Below, piece after piece: positions 1-4,708 of a stretch of 5,368 bases of DNA. The first letter of the stretch is position 1, and the number at the start of each line of letters is the position of its first letter. This stretch comes from DASXBJ01 sp036491755 (GTDB lineage: Bacteria > Chloroflexota > Dormibacteria > Dormibacterales > Dormibacteraceae): contig DASXBJ010000017.1 in NCBI GenBank assembly GCA_036491755.1, positions 1 through 5,368 on the forward strand, given 5' to 3'. Below the pieces are notes generated by a model. It saw only the letters and a program-made list of their open reading frames with translations, had not been told where the DNA came from and ran no database searches. A program made the position numbers and the translations under genes.

Positions 1-20
1 ATGGAGAGCGCTGCGGTCAT
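1..20 (-). CDS. Start of a divergent gene, probably a MerR-family regulator (partial, cut by window edge)
   Basis: Only the first six codons and two bases of the seventh are present: ATG at 20-18, then M-T-A-A-L-S and a residue that is Ile or Met. The call rests on what lies in front of it. A TTGACC / 19-bp spacer / CAAAAT promoter with a dyad in the spacer places the expected transcript start on or next to this ATG, and there is no Shine-Dalgarno sequence. Over-long 19-bp spacers with the operator between -35 and -10 are characteristic of MerR-family self-regulated promoters, and short N-termini ending in L-S-I are common in actinobacterial MerR proteins. No helix-turn-helix is visible, so the family is an inference. 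The ATG sits in the centre of a perfect 12-bp palindrome (14-25). Confidence 0.5.
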
Positions 21-26
21 GACCGT

Positions 27-57
27 ATTTTGAAACCTCCCCCTGTGGGAGGGTCAA
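27..57 (-). promoter_or_regulatory. MerR-type promoter with 19-bp spacer, leaderless
   Basis: On the minus strand the -35 element TTGACC (57-52) is followed by exactly 19 bases and the -10 element CAAAAT (32-27). Six bases later comes the ATG at 20, so the transcript would be leaderless or nearly so. A 19-bp spacer is too long for normal sigma-70 promoters but is the hallmark of MerR-controlled ones, where the activator untwists the DNA. The elements are read directly; the class of regulator is inferred. Confidence 0.6.
36..52. promoter_or_regulatory. Palindromic operator inside the spacer of the divergent promoter
   Basis: A perfect dyad, CCTCCC (36-41) and GGGAGG (47-52), is separated by five bases. 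It lies between the -35 and -10 elements of the minus-strand promoter, as expected for a MerR dimer site. Half of it, together with the neighbouring -35, recurs inverted at 72-83 in front of the VOC gene. Confidence 0.55.
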
Positions 58-71
58 GGGCGGCTAGGGGT

Positions 72-103
72 CTTGACTCTCCCCTTACGTCACGCCTGAT
101 GCT
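72..103 (+). promoter_or_regulatory. Promoter of the VOC gene, probably co-regulated with the divergent gene
   Basis: TTGACT (73-78) is a strong -35. After 19 bases comes GATGCT (98-103), a poor -10 that would depend on an activator. The stretch 72-83 matches the minus-strand -35/operator region (58-47) at 11 of 12 positions. Downstream, the second half-site seen in the minus promoter is replaced by a TTACGTCA core (85-92), a type of sequence I associate with TipA-like MerR operators. A transcript start near 110 would leave a leader of about 45 nt. Confidence 0.45.
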
Positions 104-156
104 CGTCCTCCAGCCGGCTCGAGCCGGACCGAGAAATCACAAAAGGACGAGAAGTC

Positions 157-564
157 ATGACCACCACTGTCAGTCTGAGTGTCGCGGCCCTGACGGTCGA
201 CTGCGCCGATCCCGCCGCCCTGGCGGACTTCTGGGGAAAGGCCCTCGGCCGCCCGGTCAGCCCGGGCGCGATTGCGGGGGACACGGCGGTCGACACCACC
301 GGCCCCGAAAGCGGTCCCCGGATGATCCTGCACAATCCCCCCGCGCCGGGGACGGCCAAGAACAGCGTCCATCTTGTCCTGATCACCGACCAGTACGACG
401 ACGAGATCGAGCGGCTGACCGGCCTTGGCGCCAGGCGGCTCAACGAGATCAAGCACCCGGCGGTCCACGCGGGCGGCGTGACGTTTGGTGTGTCGCAGAC
501 CACGTTTGCCGACCCGGAGGGCAACGAGTTCGATCTGGTGATGTGGAAGCCGCAGCCCGCGTAA
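157..564 (+). CDS. VOC superfamily (glyoxalase/bleomycin-resistance-like) protein
   Basis: This 135-residue cytosolic protein has the size and pattern of a single-chain VOC protein of the actinobacterial glyoxalase-like class. Residues 14-31 (VDCADPAALADFWGKALG) are the typical first beta-alpha unit. NSVHLVL (69-75) carries His72, and DPEGNEFDL (119-127) carries Glu124; these are the usual positions of metal ligands in the superfamily. AAGGA at 143-147, nine bases before the ATG, supports this start. VOC proteins include glyoxalases, extradiol dioxygenases and antibiotic-binding resistance proteins, and the sequence does not settle which this is. The divergent gene with a MerR-type promoter and a shared -35/operator block suggests induction by a small toxic ligand, possibly the compound this protein binds or modifies. 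The gene is monocistronic: the next gene is convergent. Confidence 0.88.
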   Translation: MTTTVSLSVAALTVDCADPAALADFWGKALGRPVSPGAIAGDTAVDTTGPESGPRMILHNPPAPGTAKNSVHLVLITDQYDDEIERLTGLGARRLNEIKHPAVHAGGVTFGVSQTTFADPEGNEFDLVMWKPQPA

Positions 565-597
565 GGGCCGACTTCGAGAACTAACTAAGACCCCAGC

Positions 598-652
598 GAT
601 GATCTTGGACCGACGGCTACCTTCGTCGGTGATGCCTCGATCCAAGATCATC
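598..652. repeat. 55-nt nested inverted repeat (terminator-like or MITE/REP-like)
   Basis: Two 12-base arms, GATGATCTTGGA (598-609) and its exact complement (641-652), are separated by 31 bases. Allowing one mismatch, the pairing extends to 15 of 16. Inside lies a second hairpin, CCGACG (610-615) with CGTCGG (624-629), so the RNA could fold as a long stem topped by a hairpin with a bulged side. The element starts 34 nt after the VOC stop and lies 137 nt beyond the end of the convergent minus-strand gene. It could terminate the VOC transcript, but neither side has a clear U-run. The long exact arms and compact size also fit a small mobile or palindromic repeat. The rest of 565-788 shows no gene I can support. 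Confidence 0.6.
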
Positions 653-788
653 AAAACTCATGTTTCGGCCAAACGGTGCTCGGTAGACAGAGTGATGGTG
701 CCGATTCCATCGTTTATCAGCAGCGACGCCTTTTCAGCATGGCCGGGTGAGCCGCAGTGGGCAAGGGCTGGATGGAGATGAAGAGCCG

Positions 789-1022
789 CTACGCAAAAGC
801 ACCCTCGACCGCCCGTACGATGATAAACACAACTCCGACACCGACGCCGATGAGCCAGATTGAACGATTCGTCAGGGAGGCCTTTATGGGCAACCTGGGT
901 CGACGAGTCGCGTAGTAAGCAATTGTGACTAGCGCCCCGGCCACGACGGCGACTATAAGGCCCGCCAAACCGACCCCAAACCAGTAGGCAATCCCGTGGC
1001 TGGCTAGAAATGGACGCATCAC
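789..1022 (-). CDS. Small two-helix membrane protein, unknown function
   Basis: This 77-residue protein has two hydrophobic segments, about residues 13-38 and 54-71, joined by a short basic loop (TRRPRLPIK) that should face the cytoplasm, which puts both ends outside. It follows the four-cysteine membrane protein gene with a gap of only 10 nt and is probably cotranscribed with it. The start chosen is GTG at 1022, because an AGGA (1034-1031) overlapping the upstream TAG stop lies eight bases away. The next codon is ATG (1019), an almost equivalent alternative. An overlapping frame beginning at ATG 1029 is rejected because it has no membrane or domain pattern and its start is only one base from that AGGA. 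I recognise no family; a partner or accessory subunit of the upstream protein is a guess from gene order. Confidence 0.65.
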   Translation of the reverse strand: MMRPFLASHGIAYWFGVGLAGLIVAVVAGALVTIAYYATRRPRLPIKASLTNRSIWLIGVGVGVVFIIVRAVEGAFA

Positions 1023-1030
1023 GCGTCATG

Positions 1031-1034
1031 TCCT
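1031..1034 (-). promoter_or_regulatory. Ribosome binding site overlapping the upstream stop codon
   Basis: On the minus strand the sequence TAGGA contains the stop TAG (1035-1033) of the upstream gene and an AGGA (1034-1031) placed eight bases before GTG 1022. This decides the start of the 77-residue protein and suggests translational coupling. Confidence 0.5.
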
Positions 1035-1998
1035 AAGAGCAACTGGCGCTATTTACGAGGGCGGTCGCCTGATCCAGCTCTGTGTTTCCCGTTTGCAGGT
1101 CTGTAGCCCCCTGTGTGATCTCGCTGGCACTCACGTCGGTCATGCCGGCGATAGCCAAGCCCAAACCGGTGTCGTATGAGCTGAGCGCTGTCCGCAGCTT
1201 AGTGTCGGCAGATGAGAGACAGCTCGGGGCACGGTTTGCGTTTACGTCCGCTTGAAAGCTCTGGACGTCTGCCCGCGCAATGAGGGCGTTCGCCTGGCAG
1301 TTCGTGTAGTCACCGGCAGAGATGCAGGCATTGATGCCCGACGAGAAAGTGCCGAAGTCACTTGCCAGCACATTTGAATCGCGAACCACGACAGTGGTGT
1401 AGGCAACCGCGAGCGCATGCTGAGACGGTGCGGCGGAAGTGGCCTGTGCGGTCGCAATGGCGCTCGTCCGGGCGCTGGCACCCGCCGAAGGCTTGACGTT
1501 AGCGGTCGGCTGAGCATTGTTAGTCCCCGCGGAGCCGATACCGATACCGATCGCGAGTAATAGCAGTACTCCCGCTCCGATTGCGATGTTTCGCCCTTTG
1601 TGGCTCGGTTTCCTCAGGGGCACCGCCGCGATCTGCTGGGGCGGAGCCTCTAGCGCTGCGTTCGCCTCCGCTGGTGCCTCAGCCGCTGCTGTCCATTTCA
1701 TGCCGTCCCACCACCATCTACGATCGGGTGACCAGTGGTGGCCGTTACTGGGCTGTTCCGCCGCCCTGGTGACCGAAACCGGATCGGCGGTGGGCTGTGC
1801 CACTTCTGCTGAAGCGGCTACCGATTCGGGCAGGCCGCTGGCGACAGCCCTAAGCTCCGGAAACGCAGAAGTCGGACTGGAGGCGGGCGATGGCGGGGCT
1901 TGATCCGCAGGCACCCATGTGCTGCCTGTCCAATACCACTGGCGATCCGAACTGAACTGCGGTTCTGACCTGGGCGTGCCATCAGTGCCGTCTGCCAT
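1033..1998 (-). CDS. Membrane-anchored protein with two Trp-rich (DUF2510-like) repeats and a four-cysteine outer domain
   Basis: The 321-residue protein has three parts. The cytoplasmic N-terminus (1-136) holds two copies of a Trp-rich module: F-S-S-D-R-Q-W-Y-W-T-G-x-x-W (15-28) and W-S-P-D-R-R-W-W-W-D-G-x-x-W (89-102), with Ala/Pro/Ser-rich linkers after each. This resembles the short W-x-x-D-G-x-x-W modules, such as DUF2510, found at the N-termini of many actinobacterial and Chloroflexota membrane proteins, whose role is unknown. A basic stretch (RKPSHKGR, 129-136) precedes one transmembrane helix (137-157), so the N-terminus should be inside. A Ser/Thr/Ala linker (160-195) leads to an outer helical domain (196-321) with four cysteines (225, 234, 260, 320), enough for two disulfides. 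GGAGGG eight bases before the ATG supports the start. It is the first gene of a two-gene unit with the 77-residue membrane protein. Sensing or binding something outside the cell is plausible but unproven. Confidence 0.82.
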   Translation of the reverse strand: MADGTDGTPRSEPQFSSDRQWYWTGSTWVPADQAPPSPASSPTSAFPELRAVASGLPESVAASAEVAQPTADPVSVTRAAEQPSNGHHWSPDRRWWWDGMKWTAAAEAPAEANAALEAPPQQIAAVPLRKPSHKGRNIAIGAGVLLLLAIGIGIGSAGTNNAQPTANVKPSAGASARTSAIATAQATSAAPSQHALAVAYTTVVVRDSNVLASDFGTFSSGINACISAGDYTNCQANALIARADVQSFQADVNANRAPSCLSSADTKLRTALSSYDTGLGLAIAGMTDVSASEITQGATDLQTGNTELDQATALVNSASCS

Positions 1999-2022
1999 CC
2001 GTCTTGCCCTCCCCTGGTGAAA

Positions 2023-2037
2023 GATCCGTCCCGGATC
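2023..2037. promoter_or_regulatory. Short perfect palindrome in the leader of the Trp-repeat membrane protein gene
   Basis: GATCCG (2023-2028) and CGGATC (2032-2037) are exact complements around three bases. The centre lies 32 bases upstream of the ATG at 1998 and just before its Shine-Dalgarno. It could be a repressor site or a leader hairpin; no regulator gene is visible nearby. Confidence 0.3.
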
Positions 2038-2106
2038 CTCAACCCCCGCATGCCTACTGCCGGACAGTCGGGCTGCCAGCGCGATCAGCTACTTGACGGC
2101 GCGTTA

Positions 2107-2112
2107 ATCATA
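2107..2112 (-). promoter_or_regulatory. Possible -10 element for the membrane-protein pair
   Basis: TATGAT on the minus strand (2112-2107) is one base from the consensus -10 and is the best candidate in the 244-bp divergent gap. It predicts a leader of about 100 nt that includes the 2023-2037 palindrome. No good -35 stands at the right distance, so support is weak. An imperfect 14-bp dyad, GGGCAAATTGGCCC (2142-2155, six of seven pairs), lies just upstream and could be an operator. Confidence 0.25.
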
Positions 2113-2223
2113 GTCGTACCTGGCGGTATTGACCGACCCGGGGGCAAATTGGCCCAACGGCGTTAATCCCAACCCGTGATCTCCACTTATCAGCCGAGTT
2201 CGGGTGCGTGCCTTTATCGGAGA

Positions 2224-2229
2224 TAGGAT
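2224..2229 (+). promoter_or_regulatory. Possible -10 element (TAGGAT) for the lipoprotein gene
   Basis: TAGGAT is a common actinobacterial -10 form. It ends 13 bases before ATG 2243, so the transcript would begin about 5-8 bases ahead of the start codon. That fits the absence of a properly spaced Shine-Dalgarno there. The -35 region is poor (TTCGGG at 2199-2204). Confidence 0.35.
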
Positions 2230-2242
2230 CGTTTACAAAAGC

Positions 2243-2512
2243 ATGCGCCGAGGCGCCGCCATCGCTGGCCTTGCGATCGCTCTTCTGGTCAGTGCATGCT
2301 CCGACGCGGGGCACTCGTCTCCCGGCGCCCGAACCACGCCGACGTCCTTACCTTCAGGCCTGGTCCTTGGCTGCACCGATCGGTATCAGAGCGAGTGGTC
2401 CGAGGGGCCTATTGAAAGTGGGCAGTACGTCCACTATGTCTGCGAGAACGGCAAGGTCACCAGCTGGTGGATTGACGACAACAGCGCGGTCGAGCAGGCT
2501 CCGCCGGCTTAA
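2243..2512 (+). CDS. Small secreted lipoprotein, unknown function
   Basis: From ATG 2243 the product has 89 residues: a signal peptide with two arginines (M-R-R), a hydrophobic core (4-16) and a lipobox V-S-A-C, with Cys19 as the lipidated residue. The mature part begins with a Ser/Gly/Pro/Thr-rich tether (20-39) and ends in a small domain of about 50 residues with Cys44 and Cys67, probably a disulfide, and aromatic residues around W-W (75-76). An upstream in-frame GTG (2204) would add 13 residues, including charged ones, ahead of the signal peptide and is less likely. The gene is divergent from the Trp-repeat membrane protein gene and convergent with the MFS gene. I recognise no family. Confidence 0.72.
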   Translation: MRRGAAIAGLAIALLVSACSDAGHSSPGARTTPTSLPSGLVLGCTDRYQSEWSEGPIESGQYVHYVCENGKVTSWWIDDNSAVEQAPPA

Positions 2513-2525
2513 GAGCTAGCGCTCT
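2512..2525. terminator. Short hairpin between convergent stop codons
   Basis: AGAGC (2512-2516) and GCTCT (2521-2525) pair around a four-base loop. The hairpin overlaps both the TAA of the lipoprotein gene (2510-2512) and the TAG of the MFS gene (2526-2524). Its position suits a two-way terminator, but the stem is only 5 bp and has no U-run, so efficient termination is doubtful. Confidence 0.3.
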
Positions 2526-3768
2526 ACTCCGGGGCTCCGTGATGCATCGCTTCGCGCAGACTGCCGTCGCGCTCGGTCGCGCGCATGCCAGGCAGGAACA
2601 GGCCGGCGCCGAGCAGGATGCCGCCGATCACCCCCCCCAGGATCAGGGTTCGGCGTGCGCCGAGCAGCGTCGCCGCGGGACCGGTGAGCGCATAAGAGAT
2701 AGGAACCAGCCCGAGGGACATCGTCCAGTCCAGGCTCGAGACTCGGCTGCGCATGGCCGGCGGGACCAGAACCTGGAGCATGGTTTGCCACACGATGAGT
2801 CCCGCCGGGAAGCACAGCGAGATGAAAAACCCGACCACGAGCAGCTGCCACAGGCTCGTCGCGAGGCCGAAGCCCGCGACGCCGAGAACCCCTGCGGCGA
2901 ACCCGGCGTACATGAAAGTGATGTGGCGCGACGGAAACCCGGTCTGGCCGATGACCACCGCGGTGACGATCGATCCGACGCCGCCGGCGGCGAATGTCAG
3001 CCCGATCCACGCCGGGCCGCCGTGCAGCTCGTTCTTGATGAGGAATGGCACAAGCACCTCCCAGGGGCCGACGAAAAAGAGGAGGCTGACCGCGGCCGCC
3101 ACCAAAGTGCCCCAGACCCAAACATGCGAGCGCGCGAAGCGCATGCCTTCCCGGATGTCGGCCAGCAGGGAGGCGTCCTCGCGAGGATGGCGAGGTCGAG
3201 ACCGGACGGCCAGCAGCATGGCTCCGACGAAGGCGAAGCTGAGGGCGTCGACGAGGAAGGCCCACCCCGCGCCTGCCGCCGCCACGATCAGCCCGCTGAG
3301 CGCGGGGCCGATCAGCAGCTGCGCCAGAGGCCTGACGAACTGGTCGAGCGCATTGGCTCTCGAGATCAGGCCGGCTGGGACCAGGTCTGGGACGTAGGCG
3401 TTGAACACCGGGAAGAAGAAAGACTGGCTGGCTGCCGAGATGGTGGCCAGCGCGGCGATCTCCCACAGCGTTGAGGTGTGGGTCAGGGTCAGGCCGGCCA
3501 TCGCTGCGGTCGCCAGGGCGCTGCCGGCGCTCGACCAGACCAGGGTCCAGCGGCGGTCCAGCCGGTCGCCGACCGCCCCGGCCAGGGGCATCGTCACGAG
3601 CATGGCGACGCTGGCGAACAGCAGGACCGTGGCCAAAGCAGACGGCGAGTTCGACAGCCGGTAGACCTCCCAGGCGAGGGCGACGACGAAGAATCCGTCG
3701 CCGATCAGGGATATGAACATGCCGGCCCAGAGCACGGCAAAGTCCCGTTCGCCAAGCGGCTTCAGCAT
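2524..3768 (-). CDS. MFS transporter, drug/siderophore-exporter type (MFS_3-like)
   Basis: This 414-residue inner-membrane protein has the hydrophobicity pattern of a 12-helix major facilitator. The opening LGERDFAVLWAGMFISLIGD (5-24) is typical of the exporter subgroup that includes EntS-like and macrolide-efflux-like proteins. Motif A is clear after helix 2: GAVGDRLDRR (64-73). A polar central loop (about 190-212) divides the halves, and VPPAMRSRVSSLD (335-347) repeats a loop signature of the same subgroup. ATG 3768 is chosen because AGGA (3777-3774) lies five bases upstream; an in-frame GTG (3783) would add five residues and has weaker support. It lies 31 nt after the isomerase gene and is probably in the same operon. 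By family it should export a small molecule by proton antiport; the substrate is unknown. Sugar uptake is possible from context but does not match the subgroup. A run of eight G's in the coding strand covers Gly378-Gly379. Confidence 0.88.
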   Translation of the reverse strand: MLKPLGERDFAVLWAGMFISLIGDGFFVVALAWEVYRLSNSPSALATVLLFASVAMLVTMPLAGAVGDRLDRRWTLVWSSAGSALATAAMAGLTLTHTSTLWEIAALATISAASQSFFFPVFNAYVPDLVPAGLISRANALDQFVRPLAQLLIGPALSGLIVAAAGAGWAFLVDALSFAFVGAMLLAVRSRPRHPREDASLLADIREGMRFARSHVWVWGTLVAAAVSLLFFVGPWEVLVPFLIKNELHGGPAWIGLTFAAGGVGSIVTAVVIGQTGFPSRHITFMYAGFAAGVLGVAGFGLATSLWQLLVVGFFISLCFPAGLIVWQTMLQVLVPPAMRSRVSSLDWTMSLGLVPISYALTGPAATLLGARRTLILGGVIGGILLGAGLFLPGMRATERDGSLREAMHHGAPE

Positions 3769-3799
3769 TCCTATCCTGAGCACGGCTCTTGTTTCGTGG

Positions 3800-4708
3800 T
3801 CAGATCAAGAGGGGACGCAGCACGTTGCGGGCGATCACGAATCCCCGCTGGACGAGCTCGAGGCTGCCCTCGAAGTTGCGGTCCTCGTGCTCGACCGACA
3901 CCACCCAGTCGTAGCCCGCGCCGTACAGGGCGCTGATGAAGCGGTCCCAGCGCACCTCCCCGAGGCCCGGGAGCCGCGGGATCTGCCAGCCGATGCCCAG
4001 CGACATCACGCCCTCTTCGTACAGCCCGTCGCGATCCACCTCGAGGTCTTTGGCGTGCACGTGGAAGATTCTCGAGCCGAATTCGCGGACCGCGCGCGTG
4101 TAATCGATGAACTGCCAGACCAGGTGGGATGGGTCGAAGTTCAGCCCGAAGTTGTCGTCCGGCACGATCTCGAACAGCCGGCGCCAGAGTGACGGCGAAT
4201 AGGCGAGGTTCCGGCCGCCCGGCCACTCGTCGGCGGAGAAGATCATCGGGCAGTTTTCGATCGCGATCTTGACGTGATGTTCGTGCGCGAACCGAACGAT
4301 CGGCGGCCACACGCGCTTGAAGTCTTCGAGGTTGGCGGCCACCGACTTGTGCTGGTCGCGGCCCACGAACGTTCCTACGACTCCAACCTCCAGGCGCTGC
4401 GCCGCTTCGATCACGCGCCGCAGATGCTCGTCCGCGGCCTTCTGCGCCGCTAGGTCTGGGTCGAGCGGGTTCGGGTAATAGGCGAGGGCTGAGATGTCGA
4501 GGTTGTAGCGCCGCAGGACGTTGCGGACCTGCTTCGGATCGAAGCTCTCCACATCGATATGCGAGACGCCCGCATAGCGCCTGCGCGCACCACCGCTCGA
4601 GGGCCAGCACGCGATCTCGAGAGCCTCAAAACCGTTGTCGTGCGCCCACTCCGCGACCTGCTCGAGGCTCAGGTCTGGGAACGCCGCGGTCAGCAGGCCC
4701 AGCTTCAC
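3800..4708 (-). CDS. Sugar (phosphate) isomerase/epimerase, xylose-isomerase-like TIM barrel
   Basis: The 302-residue protein is a complete cytosolic TIM barrel of the AP-endonuclease-2/xylose-isomerase-like family (relatives: IolE, hydroxypyruvate isomerase, tagatose/psicose epimerases). It starts MKLGLLTAAFPD, with FEALEIACWP (27-36) as the second strand. Probable metal ligands are Glu151 (IAIENCP), Asp192 in NFDPSH (190-195), His218 in HVHAKD (216-221) and Glu273 in VEHED (272-276), the usual Glu/Asp/His/Glu order. SLGIGWQIPRLPGLG (236-250) is a conserved loop of the subgroup paired with Gfo/Idh/MocA dehydrogenases. The start is GTG 4708, which overlaps the TGA of the upstream oxidoreductase gene as GTGA; GAGG seven bases ahead is the ribosome site. 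Tight coupling indicates the two enzymes work on the same sugar or polyol, for example isomerising a keto-sugar made by the dehydrogenase. The substrate cannot be read from sequence. Confidence 0.9.
   Translation of the reverse strand: MKLGLLTAAFPDLSLEQVAEWAHDNGFEALEIACWPSSGGARRRYAGVSHIDVESFDPKQVRNVLRRYNLDISALAYYPNPLDPDLAAQKAADEHLRRVIEAAQRLEVGVVGTFVGRDQHKSVAANLEDFKRVWPPIVRFAHEHHVKIAIENCPMIFSADEWPGGRNLAYSPSLWRRLFEIVPDDNFGLNFDPSHLVWQFIDYTRAVREFGSRIFHVHAKDLEVDRDGLYEEGVMSLGIGWQIPRLPGLGEVRWDRFISALYGAGYDWVVSVEHEDRNFEGSLELVQRGFVIARNVLRPLLI

Noticed and set aside
85..654. Long minus-strand open frame of 189 codons across the VOC gene
   Set aside because: It is antisense to a clear VOC gene, Arg/Gly-rich and without domain patterns. 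Its apparent start lies in the inverted repeat at 598-652.
661..674. Small hairpin GTTT-CGGCC-AAAC
   Set aside because: A four-base stem is within chance for this sequence and nothing around it supports a function.
658..1029. Minus-strand open frame of 123 codons overlapping the two-helix membrane protein
   Set aside because: Its ATG is one base from the AGGA, the translation shows no membrane or domain pattern, and the overlapping frame from GTG 1022 gives two clean membrane helices.
1517..1903. Plus-strand open frame of 128 codons
   Set aside because: It is antisense to the Trp-repeat membrane protein; its hydrophobic look mirrors the Ala/Pro-rich linkers on the other strand.
2093..2122. 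TTGACG / 18 bp / TACCTG as a promoter for the lipoprotein gene
   Set aside because: The -35 is good but the -10 is weak, and the implied leader exceeds 110 nt; TAGGAT at 2224 fits the start better. It is not excluded.
2516..3474. Long frames on both strands (311 and 316 codons) across the MFS gene
   Set aside because: Both are Arg/Gly/Pro-rich translations of a GC-rich gene in the wrong frames, while the MFS frame has a full membrane-helix pattern and motif A.
3771..4610. Minus-strand frame of 279 codons overlapping the isomerase
   Set aside because: It is a shifted frame of the isomerase, with Arg/Ala-rich translation and none of the metal-ligand motifs.
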